A stretch of DNA of 64,000 nucleotides from Nymphaea colorata (GCF_008831285.2 NC_045141.1:12326106-12390105), one strand, 5' to 3'. Numbered from the stretch's first letter, positions 1 to 13,300 are shown. Numbers and translations: made by a program. The notes: generated from the letters alone by a model not told the origin.

Positions 1-2567
1 TACCCTCTTAAACCTAAAACTGAATATAAACACATCTTAACACACTAGTTATAGAGAGTCACAGACTGATCAAAACTGCTGAACGGACCAGGCTGTCTTC
101 AGGAGATTGAGGCAGTGCAAGCAATAAGTAGTTTGGAACTGCTATGAGAGCTGGTTTGGCAGCACTAGGATTCAAATCCTAGAATCAGGAGAATAGGGAT
201 TGCATCCTCATTCCAGAAACAGGTCGTGTGCGATTCACCTGGATTTTAATACTAGGGATTTAATTCAATGTTTGCTGAAAAACATGGGAAAAAATATAAA
301 CAGTTGAAAAAGCAAGCAAAACAATATAATCAATGAATTGAAATCAAGCAAAACAATATAAACAATGACAATTTTTGGTTTCAGCAACGAAGATGTGAGT
401 GGCCATAAATAAGGACAAATTTAGTAAAAGGTACAAAATCAAAAGCAATATCATGCAACACTGGAGCAAAATTTAGTAAACGTCACAAAATCGAAAGCAT
501 TATCGTGCAATATATTATATATGCTCTTTTGAAGAACCATGTGTGCCTCCTTGTGCAAGAGACGTGAATTATACGTGTCCCCTTCTCGTCTATTGAGAAA
601 AACTTGCAGATTTAGAATGACACATGTCCTTGGCTTTGATGAAAACCCTAGAAGCTATGGCCTTCAGATCATGTTCAATGGTTGATAAGACATCAGCAGC
701 ACCTAAAAATTAGAGAAGAGAACAGGGAGGAGGTGATCGAGAGTCCACTCCAAAGCATAGATGTCTCCTTGCTCTCATCCATCCCAACCAGAAACACTGA
801 TTTCTCTCCTGCCATAGTCTCTCTTTTCCTGTTCTGCCTTCTTCCTCTTCTCTCATATCTTCTTCTGCTTTCCTTTGTAACTCTCTCAACTGTACAACGA
901 TTTAGAGCAGGGTTAAGGCAAGCATGAGCAGCTGAAGTAGAAGGAGACGAATCAGCAGAACATGCCTTCTGCGCAGCAAGTTGCCAACAGGTGCCTTGGT
1001 TTCTTCTATGCAGCAGAGAGAGCAAGAGCAAGTCCTGTGAAAAGGCGAAGAAGAGAGATGGGCTTGTGAAGAGACGACAAAGAGAGAGAGTGTGCGTGCC
1101 ACGGGCAAAAAAATTTTCTAGGGATTTTGATCACATCCTCTCAGGGTGGATTAAAATCCCTGGAAGGAAATCCAGTTTTGCATGTAAAAGCCTGGATTTC
1201 GTTCACCCATTAACATTCTGGATTTTTTTCGAAAACAAGGATTAGGATCCCACCTGACAGTGGAATCCACACACGACAAACATGCCCTATAGTCCTCTAA
1301 GCATTCTGCTTTTTATTGGTAGGCCAGTTAGAAAGGAATTTGAAGCTTATAACTTGCAGCTGTATTTCCTATTTTAGCAAGGAAGGAAGTTGGTTCGGAG
1401 GTTTTAAGTAGAGGTTAGATCTTCTCTTCTCCTAGGCTTCTTTATGCATGAAGATGCTTATGATATTTGGGTGCTCTAATCATTACATGGGCTCAATGAA
1501 AATCAATAGTTTAGAGTCCTAACTGAACCCTGATATAAGATATTGATTGTAAAATATGTCATATAAATGTAGTTGGCAGGTGCTGGTGTGACCTTTCTGG
1601 ATAATGTCAGTGTGGTTGCTATAAAATAAGTTATATTTTTTACTTTTTAGTATCAAATGCAAAAAAGGACTTAAAACAAAGGGGGGGAGAGAGTTGAGAA
1701 ATTTGCCAATTTTTCTTGGATTAGCTAACCATGCGGTTCCTGACTTGATTTTTATTTACATGTTCTGGAGAACAGGAAGCCTTTTAGCTTCTCTTTCCCT
1801 AGAAGGGTTCTTCTTCCCTGGTTGGATGGTATCTTTATTTGTGATTATCTGCAGCCGTTTGAGGAATTTAAGGTATAACCTTGACTAAATATGTTGGATA
1901 GATTTACAAGATTGCAGCTTCGTTTGCTGTTTCCTACGTCCAGAAGTCTGGTTTTTTCTCATCTTCATGCATATGCTTCCTATACGAAATGTTGTTTCTA
2001 CTATTGTTGGTTTTTGGCACACTTCAATATGTCCATGTCAGTCCTTTGCTAGAATATACAGGATGAGCAGCAATAGTTTTCGTAAGGCCAGATACAGCTC
2101 TTTTAATGATAAAAGTTTAAGTGGTTTGAATTTCCATTTTAGTGCAATAATTATATAAGTAAAAACTTCAAGGCTTCTGTACTACTCAGATAACTCGATA
2201 GCTACTGCTGAGAAAGATTGAAAAGTCAATTATGTTTCTTACTTTTGGGACTTGGTGTCTATTATGTAATTTGGTCTTGGTTTCCTTGGTTAATGTGCTT
2301 AGTTTGTATCACCAGCCCGTTGTTGTAAGCTAATAATTATGTTTTATTAGAATGTCAAAAAGGAAAAATAGTACTTAGTTACACAATGTGACGAGAGTCA
2401 CGACACATATACATGCCAATGCTTGAGATTAATGATCTTGTTGAGCACAACTTTCAATTGATTTTTGATGTACGTGTATCGTTTAATTAGTTTTTTACGT
2501 TTCAGCAATTTAGTCAATGTTCTTGTCCATACTCTACAAATTCTGAAGATTTTATTGTTCTTCTCAG
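1..2567. other. Probable intron or 5' flank of the tail-anchored gene; no exon recognised
   Basis: AT-rich sequence with short open frames that show no recognisable domain or convincing paired splice sites. It includes a near-palindrome at about 169-186 (CTAGGATTCAAATCCTAG) and Thr/Ser/Leu-type low-complexity frames around 680-1110 that I treat as non-coding. A possible inverted-repeat element spans roughly 220-1290 and is listed as a finding. Confidence 0.4.
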
Positions 2568-2879
2568 GATACTAAAGAACGGTGCAAAGAGCTGATGTCT
2601 ATGGATGTTGTATCAGACATCGAGTTTTTGGAACCAGAAACCACTGCTACTGCTTCAGTAGCCAAATCTTTCTGGGATGTAGTTCTTGACTGTTCCAGGT
2701 CAGTGACTAACCAGTCCAAGGGAGACAAGAAGGTCCGGTTGACCGAGGAGAGTAACTCCACTATGTCCAAGTTTCTTCACTGGAATATTGTAACTGCTGG
2801 AATTTTCCTACTTTTATCAGTTACAGTCGGGGTGTGGATGCTGTTTTTATCCAATGATCATAAATCCCAGACCATATAA
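2568..2879 (+). CDS. 3'-terminal exon of a probable tail-anchored membrane protein (partial)
   Basis: The frame opens directly after a pyrimidine-rich TTCTCAG acceptor ending at 2567 and runs 103 codons to TAA at 2877-2879. The peptide is hydrophilic and acidic/Ser-Thr-rich, then has a basic stretch (KGDKKVRL), then one strongly hydrophobic segment (about FLHWNIVTAGIFLLLSVTVG) and a short polar tail. That is the layout of a C-terminal tail anchor with the N-terminus in the cytosol. I do not recognise the family. Earlier exons must lie upstream; I find no convincing one in 1-2567, so they are probably outside the window. It converges on the beta-xylosidase gene, leaving about 0.9 kb between the stop codons. 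A spurious long frame is possible, but the splice acceptor, membrane segment and clean stop argue for a real exon. Confidence 0.6.
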   Translation, partial: DTKERCKELMSMDVVSDIEFLEPETTATASVAKSFWDVVLDCSRSVTNQSKGDKKVRLTEESNSTMSKFLHWNIVTAGIFLLLSVTVGVWMLFLSNDHKSQTI

Positions 2880-3799
2880 TTTGTTTCCGTTGGCAGACAA
2901 TGAAATATTGTTTAGAGGACGCCAATTTCTTCCTTTAGGTTAAAATCAGGCCATTACGGTCTTTCTGTCACTGCGTAGAAGTTGGAGTTGATTACTGAGT
3001 GAAGAAAACTATTTTCATTCAAACTCGCTTGAGTTTACACTTTACAGGTTATTGCTGGTCTGCTCTTACTTTATGATGTCGAGTCTGACATCCACCTTTT
3101 CAGGGTTTAACCATTTGTATATTGATTGCCTGCAACGTTAATTAGTACCCTTCCCCATCATTATGACGTATTGGACGACTCATATTGGGCCGTATCGTCC
3201 TATTTTTCTTTTTCTGGTTTTAAAAGTAAAAATAATTTAAAGTGATTTTCGAAATTAAAGACGATAAAGGCCGTATCGACCAGCATCTTATCCCTAATAC
3301 ATCAGCTGAAATGGACCTTTTCTAGCAAACTGCCGCCAAGACGTGAATAGCTTCACTGATATGGCGGATGTTGATAAGGGTTGGATGTGAAGGTGGATGA
3401 TTGAAGGTATATGAATTATGAAGGCTGTATTGATTATCTGGGCTAAAAAGAAACAAAATAAAATTCGTTGGAACAGCTTCCATTGAGTCTCTGCACCTGT
3501 CCTTTTTTTAATTCTCTAGCTTCTTCCATGATGTTAGAGAACAGACCCTATCCAATAGGCTTCATTTGCAGGGTTTTGAAACGTCACTTCCGTTAAAAGA
3601 AATTTTACATTTCAACTGATAAAAGGAAATTTATTCTATGTTGACCAAAATAAAAATAAATAAAAAAAGAAAGAAAACATGAATTACTAATTAATGGATG
3701 GACTACATATGATACATTTCTGCTAAGGGTATAGATACAGGCATAAAAATAGACGCTTGTTGGGCAGTGACAACTTGCTTCTTAGTTACAGCAAATTTT
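2880..3799. other. Convergent intergenic region (3' UTRs of two genes)
   Basis: Lies between the stop codon of the + strand tail-anchored gene and that of the - strand beta-xylosidase gene, so it should hold both 3' UTRs. A degenerate GGCCGTATCG motif occurs twice (about 3190 and 3270), recalling the GTATCG-rich element at 45.4 kb. No gene seen. Confidence 0.5.
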
Positions 3800-6700
3800 T
3801 CAGTTGTCGACGTGAATAATATGCTGCTCCCCTCCGACCATTATAACATGAGCTCCAATGGCTATAATCCTCTGTCCATTCTCATCCGCAAGGCTTAGAT
3901 GATCACATGGCCTCACCAAGAAGATGACATTAGTGGTTTCCTGAGACTTTACATGAACACGCTCAAAACCAATCAGCTGCTTCCGCGGTGAACCTTTGAA
4001 CCCTTTAGGCCCACCGGAGAAAAGCATGACGACATTACTTCCATGTCGATTGCCCTCATTGAAGACAGAGACATGCAGTGAAAATGCCAGCTTTTCACAT
4101 GAGGGCAGCTCGTCGATATGAAAGTGATCCTTTCCATAGTTCTCATACAATTCTCCCACCACGGAAACTTTATCTGGCGCTGATATAATTTTGTATGAAT
4201 AGTTGGTATAGCTCAAACCATGCCCAAATTCATATATCACTTCTCCTGTGTAAAATCGATACGTCCGACCAGGGTAGCCACGAGATGCATTTGGGCGCAT
4301 GTTCATGTTGTTCATAGGCACAGACGTGAATGATTCAGGATACCACGTTACCGGAAGACGGCCGCCTGCTCATTTGAAGGCAAAGAAAACGAATCATTTT
4401 CCCAGCTTCTCAAAATTTTAGAAGAATTTTGATCTTACCGACCTGGATTGTGCTCTCCAAAAATCACTTCCGTCAGTGCTTGTCCACCAGCTTCCCCTGG
4501 GTATCCAATCCACAGAATGCTGCCAATCAATTCGTTGTCTCTGGCAAATGAAACATCAACAGGGCCACCACCCACAAGGACCAGAATTGCAGGTATTTTA
4601 CTAACTTTGGCTACTGCAAGTACAAGATCCTGCTGCTTTCCAGGCAACGATAGACTTGTGCGATCAAGGTCTTCCTTCTCCTGTGACAAATCGACTCCAG
4701 CAAATATTATGACAGTGTCAACCATTTTGGCGACACCAACGGCTTGCTGAAATCCATCAGATGAATTACAGGCAATATCTCTGCATCCATCAGCATAAGA
4801 GACATTTTTGATGTAATTCTGAAAGGTATATAAAATGCTCCTTGCATCACAAGGGAAACCTGCAGAAATGCGTTCTAGAAAATGTTATGCGGACCAAAAA
4901 ATTTTCGTCCCAGAATAGCATTGATGTCTTCCTTAAAGCCAAACCTGTGTAATCTCCCCCAAGTATATTTGTGTCATTTGCTGCTGGACCTATGATAGCT
5001 ATCGATTCAACTTCTGATGCAGTTAGTGGCAAGAAATTCTTCTCATTCTTCAACAGCACAATACCCTGTCTAGCAGCCTCCAAAGCCAGCTGCCTGTGCA
5101 CGCTGCTGCACACTTCACTTGTTTGAATGCCACCATACGTCTGCTTCCTTGGATCACCATCGAAAACTCCAAGACGCAGCTGAACAGTAAACAGATTGAA
5201 GAGTGCACGGTCTATGTCAGACTCTGTAAGCTTTCCTTTCTCAACAGCAGCTTGTGTGTGGCGCAGCAAATACGTTCCGCAATTAATATCCATTCCTGTT
5301 TACAAGCAAAAGAAGTTTACCAGTCGCCAACAGAAAGAAAGCAAAAGGAACAAACAGTGAGTTGCCACTTCACATGGGTGATGATTCTCGCCTGCTTGGA
5401 GAGCTCGGGCAACAGCATCCTCAGGGGTAGGTGCATACTCTTGGTATTCATAGATCGTTGCTACAGCATCACAGTCGGAAGTAATGTATCTGCATTTTAT
5501 TTCACCAGTTATGTCCAAGTGAACGACCAATTAAAAGTAATCGTGACTGTTTCATTCAATGGTCTTTCAAGGAAAGGAAAAGTACTGCCGTCTAGTCTCC
5601 GGCAAGCGCATCAAAAGGGATCCAAATATCCAACCAAAGGCTTTCCCAAGGTACCATCTGGAAATCGGGGGATCTGGCCCTTGGAAGTTACGGGTGAGAG
5701 TATAACATGGTTCAGAAGATGGCCAAGGACAGAAAGTCACAACTGGTAGAAGTGGCTCCATGGAAATACTAATCCCATTTTCAAGGGATCTCTGTGAGAA
5801 ATTTCACAAGGATGATCGGAAAATAGAAGGAAGAAATGTGGGCTGTGATTGAGTCAGCCTGGGTGCTGAATAAGAGAAATTAGAACAACCAAGACCTCCT
5901 TACCCGTTGAATCCCCATTGCTTCCGAGCGGTCTCAAAGAGATCACTGAGCTCACAAGCGGGCACCCCGTTGATCTCATTGTAGGAGCACATCAGGCAGC
6001 TGGCATGGCCATCCTGGATGCAGCTTTTGAATGGAGGCTCATATGTATCCTCCATGTCTTGCACAGATACCTAGCAAAGAAAAATTGCATGATAAGATGG
6101 GGAGAGACTAGTTCCACCAAGCATAAGAAGAGTTCCTATCCTTCTGTTGTGAAAGGGAGTTGAACACACGAAAAGAGCACAGATCGCGGATTCAAACATC
6201 TAATTTTCGCAAACCGAAGTAGAAAGCAACAATGGTCTCACTTGCACTCTAAGCTAAGCATCAAAATAAGACCAAATTTATAACCTGCGCATTGAAGGTG
6301 TAACGCGTGAAATTTCCCCATTTCTCAAGATCATAAGCTATGAAATGTTTGCAACAGGCAGAAAGCATCAATCTACTACCACCATCGGTTCCTTCTAGAA
6401 ATCTCTTCTCGGGAAACCCGCCAAGACCATCTCGAGGGCCACCATAATCGCCATACTCTCCCTGGAAGCCCTTGACATACTCCACGGCATAAGCACCAAC
6501 CACCAATGGGTCCTCGCCAGGCGTCTCCTGGCCTCTTCCCCATCTTGGGTCTCTGAATATATTGATATTGGGCGCCCAGTAGGTGAGCCCTGCCTGACCA
6601 ACGTTATACATGGCCCTTGCTTCGGCAGCAATTGCCTTCGCGATCAGGTTCCAGAGAGTCCTGTTGAAGGAAGCAGCGGTTAGGATCACCTGAGGGAAGA

Positions 6701-7058
6701 CCGTGGCGGAAGAGACGGCGCCGCTGAAGTTGACGCCGGGTCCGTTGGTGGCGATACCGTGGAGGGACTCCGACCACCATTCGAACGCCGGGATGCCGAG
6801 CCTCGGGATGGAAGAGGCGTTGTTGGAGAGCTGCAGGATCTTCTCCGGGAGGGTGAGGAGAGAAAGAAAGGAGCGGGCCCGGACCGAGACGGGGAGCGAC
6901 GAGTTGCAGAAGGGGTAAGAGTTGTGGTTTGGTGGCCGGCAGGGAAAATCGGGAGACGTGTTTTGGATGGTGAGTGGAGGCAATAGCATGACGAAAATGG
7001 CGGGGACGACGAACATGATGGTGAAAGGTAGGGAGACGGAGAAGCCTCGGATGACCAT
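3800..7058 (-). CDS. BXL6-like: Beta-D-xylosidase / alpha-L-arabinofuranosidase, GH3 family (BXL6-like), six exons
   Basis: Exons by splice signal and phase: 7058-6285, 6070-5904, 5489-5392, 5295-4945, 4859-4443, 4365-3800. Together they make 2373 nt, 790 aa plus stop, the usual size for plant BXL enzymes. Family role: removes xylose or arabinose from xylan/arabinan side chains in the cell wall. Residues 11-31 are very hydrophobic and fit a secretory signal. The GH3 N-domain carries EWWSESLHG, APNINIFRDPRWGRGQETPGEDP, and CSYNEINGVPAC. The GH3 signature GFNGYITSDCDA places the likely nucleophile at Asp319. The C-domain begins near RQGIVLLKNEKNFLPL, and a fibronectin-III-like C-terminus ends IIHVDN. 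The N-terminal wording matches what I recall of Arabidopsis BXL6 best. Intron 3 needs a GC donor. No frameshift or missing motif is seen, so it is probably functional. Confidence 0.9.
5296..5391 (-). other. GC-AG intron 3 of the beta-xylosidase gene
   Basis: The 96-bp intron starts CAG|GCGAGA and ends AACAG|GAATGG. Splicing here joins ...ALQAG to MDINCG in frame, exactly the family motif. The nearest downstream GT (in CATGTGAAG) would give a premature stop at the junction. A non-canonical GC donor is therefore the best reading. Confidence 0.75.
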
Positions 7059-7661
7059 GGTGCCCAGTGATCAAAGGGAAGTCGGGATTTGAGACTGAAT
7101 GCGAATTCCAGCACCGGATGAAGGGGTGGGTGGGCGGTGGTGGTGGTGGTGACGATGTCATCGTCGTCTTCTGGATCATAACATCATCTCCATTTCACCA
7201 AGTTGGAGGTCCCACAAACGGGAAAACTGTCCAATCTCCATGGCTTGACACCATAACTAACTAGCCTGCGCAGCGATAGGCTCTTCACTTCTTACCTTGT
7301 TCAGTCTCTCTCTCTCCACCGTTGCCTTTTTCTCATTAACTTCACTGTGTCGCTTTGACTTGCTTCAAATTTCAGGAAGGAAGGACACCCGTGGAGTACC
7401 TAGAGCGCGTTCAAGTTGCTCAGACGAAAACAGAGGAGGAAGCCGGGCGTGCTAGGCACTAGGCAGGCGGTCGAAGGAGAGAAGGTCACGAACTTGTACC
7501 CGTCAGGTTTGAGAAAGGAAACAAAAGTTAGATGAGGCCTTTATGCAAATAGAGGTGAACTTCTTCGGTTTGACAGTTTGATCCATGCTGGTTGGTGTCT
7601 TGGTGATTTGTCATGTCAATTGAGAAAAAATGGGAGCTTCTATTTGCAAAATCTAGTAAGT

Positions 7662-7820
7662 GGGTCACCGAGCTTTTTGAGCGACCTTACTTTAACTCCT
7701 TTAAGATCTATTTCCGGATTCAAGCTCAGCTTGAAGAAATGGGTCACTGAGCTTTTTGAGCGACCTTGTTTTCACTTTTTTTAAGATTTATTTCCAGATT
7801 CAATCTCAGCTTGAAGAAAT
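7662..7820. repeat. Tandem duplication, two ~79-bp units
   Basis: Units 7662-7740 and 7741-7820 both contain GGTCAC(C/T)GAGCTTTTTGAGC and CTCAGCTTGAAGAAAT, with scattered substitutions between copies. It lies upstream of the beta-xylosidase start codon, about 0.6-0.75 kb away. Confidence 0.8.
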
Positions 7821-8981
7821 GAGGAAACTTGCTTTGAATCTTCAATCCAAAAACATTAATTGTTTCGGATTTGAAATCCACATATCTGATGTGACATGCT
7901 TTTACTAATGTGACAAAAAACTAAGGGTTAATTCATGGTTCATCAAACTAAAGATCCGAAGTAATACTCGTGATCCACACTTAAAATTCTTATTTTACTT
8001 CTTTGTATTGAGAAAAAGTTGGATTTAAGATCCGAGGAGGGAGAGTCAGATCTTAAATCCATGGTTTTCAAGTCCTGAGGATCTCAAATCTGAGACTAAC
8101 AATTGCCCAGTAAATGATCCCACCTCCCTTCTTTTCTTTTTGTTTTCTCTTGTTGCAAAATTAGAACTTTTACACGAAGATGTTTCCTTGTGGATCCGTG
8201 TATTTTAAGAAGAATCAGTCTCCTATGTTGGGAGGCGCTGTTATTTAATGCCGCTAATTAGATATGTAGTAAAAACCTTTTTAACAACGTTTGGATGTAA
8301 ATAAGTGGGTAATATGCAACTTTACTTAGTGGATGATCATACTTAAAGTTGAAATGGTTGTTCTTTAGATTTGTTGCTTGTGTAAATACATTTATAGATA
8401 AAAAATCATTTCCATGAACTGTTTGATCCACTTATAATTGCAAAGATTGTATTCACATGTTATTTTCTATTTCACATATATTGTCTAGTCCTTGCTTTTG
8501 TTTTACGAAAAGCATTCTGCATTTCTCTTTGTTCCTGGCAGCCTTGCTCCTATTTACACAAAATTAGGTCCAAAGTTAAGTGCAACGGCTGTTTCATTGC
8601 GAAGTTCGGACTCTGGACTGTTCTAGAGAGAATTTCAAAATCAATCTTTTAAGAGGTACCGCAACGTTCAACATATAAGACACGTCAGTCTAATGAATCC
8701 CAACTCACCCTCTTGCCCAAAACCAATCAACCAAATTAAGTTCATGAATGCATATATACAGATGAATTGAAATAAGACTGCCAACATCCATTGTGGGATG
8801 AGTTTTTTTTTTTTTTTTTGCAATGCCAAACACTATCACATTGCATTCAATAACAGCAATTCATTGGTAAGGCTTTTAGCCATTGAATGAACCATTCACA
8901 ACAGTTTTTAGTATCACAAAATACAAAAGAACCCCATAAGCAATAGACGTTGACTAGCTGATTTCAATTTCATCATATATA

Positions 8982-9001
8982 TGTGTGTGTGTGTGTGTGT
9001 G
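8982..9001. repeat. (TG)n microsatellite
   Basis: Uninterrupted TG dinucleotide run preceded by a short ATATAT stretch. Confidence 0.9.
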
Positions 9002-10300
9002 CATATGGCGAAGACCATTGAAGTATCTAGTTCGGATGTTCAGACGTTTTTTTCATGGTCAAATTCTTGATCACGAAAATGCCTACAATAAATTTTGTAT
9101 ATATATTTTCCTTTAATGAGGTAATCAGGGAAAAGTAGATGAGGCTAGAATACCAACTAACACAGCAGAATCAGCCTTTCTTTTTACATGGTCTAATCAT
9201 CGATCACAAAAATTTCAGAAATAAATTATTTAGAAAAGAGCTCGCCCCCTTTAGTTAAGGAGATCGGATGGCGATATATGTGCACTGGAATATCATCATA
9301 GACTGGCTTGAATCGGCCGAAACAAGTCATTCAACCTCTGTCGGCCTGTTTAATTAAACTATGAAATATTTACCAATTAGAGGTTTTTACTCCACAGAAA
9401 CATCCAATACAATTGGAACGAAAGATTCATGCCAGTTCAATATAGCCAACTCCGTTTGGTAATTTACAAAAGAATTAACGAGCAGGATAGATTCAAAAAT
9501 TCTATAGAAAGATAAACTTAGCAACTGTGATGTGGCAGAGGATACTAATGAAGGTCTGAAATACTCGATCACTGAGCCGCAGCACTGCATTCTAATTAGC
9601 GAGTGTTTAGCTTCCCATCAAGGTCCCAAAGCGGCCTTCGGTGGAGGGCGGTTAAGACCTCTCATCAAATCACCAAGGTAATGACCATAATTCACAAGGA
9701 AAAACTGGAGCTGTGGAAAAAGCAGATTTTTCAGTTGTTTCTTTTCCAAAAATACGATCCCCATTTTATGTTCAAAGCAAACCACCATTTGATGGCTGAC
9801 TAACATTATCTGAACAACCTACAGCCATGACAAGTACCACGCTTCTCGAAAGGACGAAGAAGCACAACCAATTCTCAGAGCCCATCCTGTGGAAAGCAAT
9901 TGCTAAGACGCTTAGGTGGTACTCAAGTGCAGAGTTTTATCAAAAGTACCCCTACCATGACAAGGTTCAAGTCTACGAACACGCTTGACCAGAAGCCATT
10001 GGAGAAAAGCCCAAGACCCTTGCATTAAAATCCAAGAGTAACGTGAAAACATGCTAGATGCCATCATTCTTTCTAAAAAAAAGGTCCATCAAACAGAACA
10101 TACGAAATTTATAATGGAAAAAAGACAAGAACCATCTGAAAAATGGGAATCCATGCCACAAATTTGGCGTATTTTAGTAGAATGTATGAGCAATTGCACC
10201 ACAACTAGGCCAAGTCCACAATCATACAAACTGACAATGGAAAACCAAGTGACTACCTTCAATTACCAGGAAGGCAATAATCCTTGATCAAAAAGGAATC

Positions 10301-13300
10301 CTAAAACTTCCCATCCTCTGCCTTATCCATATGTGCAAAATCACTTGGAACATCAGGACCGCGAGGAATCTTTCCTGGAAAATTTGTGCTCCGGTAACCC
10401 GACAAGGATCCACTGCAGCAGAGATTATCCTTTTGGTTAGTGAAAGAGGATGGGCAATGACAAAAGCTAGAAGCCAGTTATGAACAACATTTACTTACTG
10501 TCTATCTACGACAACCAATGATCGAAGTTCACAATTTGCAAACCTGAAAGAAGTAAAGGAGAAGCAGTAATGAAGTAGCTCGAGAATTATCAAGATGGCT
10601 AAGCATGAAAATATTCTTTGAATAGGAAACGTGCATATTCTAAGACTCAATCAAATTGTCCTTATGCCAATGAAAAAGGGTATACCTAAAAGAGTGTTAG
10701 AGAAATCTTGGAGAATAAAATATCCCCCATTTTCACCATTTTGCAGCCGATTACAGCAATTGTTAATCCTAAGCACCAAGTATCACAGATGCACCAATAC
10801 AACAAGGGTAACACATGACATTCACCTTCAGCAAGGAAGAACCAGCCAAAGTAGAAATTGATATATAGGCAATATCGTTTAGGCACAGACTCACTCAACT
10901 TCATTTGGTTATAGATAGATCAGGATTGGATTGGGCTCAAGTCTATTAAGAGCACCACATATCCTTGGACGTTCAACATTTACTTACTTAATTTGTAGCC
11001 ATAGCCTAAGCAAATAATTAGACAATTATTAACTCCTCAACTTATGAAGTAGTAAATTAGAAGGCCAATGACGATGCTGAGTATCCCTGCCATGACCATC
11101 ACATTCAGTCGTAAAAATGATGCTGCTACTAATTTAGTTTGCACGAGTGTGCTCAGAAACACCTACACCACAGGCAGCCCCTTTTTTGGCTAGGTTGTAG
11201 TTTCAAAGTGGGCTGCCTAGGCACTGCCAAGGCGGACTGCAACTAGGCTAGTCCATGGAAGTACCAAAGTCTTTAAACAAGAAGAATTTTTTACCTCATG
11301 TTTTTCCTTCTAACTTTTCCTTTCCTCCTGTTATTTTTTTCATTCTTGTTCTTTTCTCTCTTCTTTTTCTTTTCTTCCTCCCATTTGTTTCTTTTCTTTT
11401 TTTTTTTTTGCCCTTTTTACATGCTGTTTTGCTGCATTTATTCTGTTACTTTTACTGTTATATATTTGCTTATACAGTTAAAAGATACCACATAAACATA
11501 TTGCTCCCATTGCATTTAGGGCCAGGCATCGGGCTTGGCTGGCCAGAGCCCCATTTTGATGGCCTCGGCCAGGGCACGGCCCAGTTTTAATTAAAACATT
11601 AAAAAATTTATGTTTTATATGCAAATATAAGAAAAATATATTAAAATAATAAATAATAATAATATATTATATCGTGCCGGCTCAATATTGACCCAACCAG
11701 ATTCATTGTCAGGCTCGTGCCGGCCCAAGTCCATTTTTACAGCACAGGCCTGGCCTAAAAGCCCGACGGGCTCCTATACCAGAACCCACCCTTAATCATA
11801 TTGTTGCTATGAGATATACTGTTAATATATTCACTCCCAGCTCGCCTTTTGAAGACATAGGCTGTACCAGAGAAACACAAAACAAGCTTCCATTTTAGAA
11901 AATTTCTAAAAAAAATATAATAAAATATAGTAACGATAACCTGCAGTAAAAACTGAGATGTATGTAAAACAGGTTTTAGATCAAAATGTGGGCAGGTCCC
12001 AAAAAAATTGATATCAGAATACATTAGGTACAAATGTGTTGCAAATGTATCAACTTTGGTACAACCGTACAAGAGGTTTCAAAGCATGTCATATGGGTGC
12101 TCCTAAACAGCTGCCGCACCTGTGTGGCACCCGTGTCGGTGCTAGTGCTGGTGCTTCTTCCACACAGCATGTCCAGTGAGTTTAGCTGAAACCGGCCAAA
12201 ACTAACAATTTTAAATGTGCACCTGACTAAACTAGCTCGAATACCAAAAGATTATATCAAAATATAGATAAATTAGGCTACTAAATAGTTAAATAACTAT
12301 GTAACAAATGATATACTGTGCATATATACAAATACACACATGTATACATCCTCCCCACACCCAGCTAATTTTTTTTTTTTTTTTTACAAAACTGCCACAT
12401 CCGCACCCATACCTTCACCTCGCACCAATCCCTGTGGCCCGCACCCATGTGACATAGGTTTCAATTTCCAAATATATAACGGCCATGGGTTTAGTTCTAT
12501 GGAGTATGAAAACCAAGTACCTCTCTGAATCTGGTAAATTCCAGGTCAATTTATATCGGTCAGGTTTATATTCTTCACCTGTTTTCCTAGCCTGACATGA
12601 CCCGCATGAGTGCAGTTTGATCTTCTTTCAAGCGGTTTGTGAGTCTTCTTATGGAAAAGCCTCCTTCCTTTGGGACAGCAGCACAGTGAGGGTCTTTGAC
12701 AATCTTCGTGACGCCCCCACCTATTGCGTGGACGTCCTCGTCACGCCTTCATCGTTTTCTCGTTGACCACGAACTGCCACAAGTCGTCACTTCGTTCCCA
12801 ACTTGCTTCACTCTCGGGTAGTCCCGTCCACTTTACCAAGTCTTCCGTGTAAGCTGGGACACCACGTCGATGAACTTTGCGTTCCGCCATCACATATTCC
12901 ACTTCCTTGTGGAAGGAAGTCGTCATCGTTGCCGGTGGCCTCTTGGGCAACGTAAGCATGCACCTCATACAAGAAGGCATTTACATGAACAAAATTAATC
13001 TTTCTGCAGTAGAAAAAAAAATTGATGTCATCATTGCAAAGTTGTTCTCATCATTGTAAGCTCCAATATGTGAAGCAACTGCTCCTTTGACCCGTAAACT
13101 GAAGCTCAGTTAACCGAAAACATTTTCTTGCCTTCTATCACCAAATCTAACTTCACTCAAAGCAAGTGAGAAGATCCTTAATTCTATGAACCCATCATTT
13201 ATGGAAATAATGGCCCAACAAAATAGACTTGATGAGGCATTCATGTATCACTTAGTGGGCATCCCCCAACTCTACAAACCATGTAGAGTTAGATTAGGAC

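Larger units (their letters stand above)
7059..10300. other. Intergenic region between the beta-xylosidase 5' end and the phosphatase 3' end
   Basis: About 3.2 kb with no convincing coding exon. The proximal part should contain the beta-xylosidase promoter and 5' UTR; I could not fix a TATA box. It contains a tandem duplication at 7662-7820, a poly-T run near 8803-8819, and a short (TG)n at 8982-9001. The part just below 10301 should be the 3' UTR of the - strand phosphatase gene. Confidence 0.5.

Noticed and set aside
5096-5749. 217-codon + strand frame over the beta-xylosidase gene
   Set aside because: Antisense to confirmed exons and introns; no domain.
6604-7179. Long Pro/His/Ser-rich frames overlapping beta-xylosidase exon 1
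   Set aside because: Shadow frames of the GC-rich first exon, which has strong family homology in its own frame.
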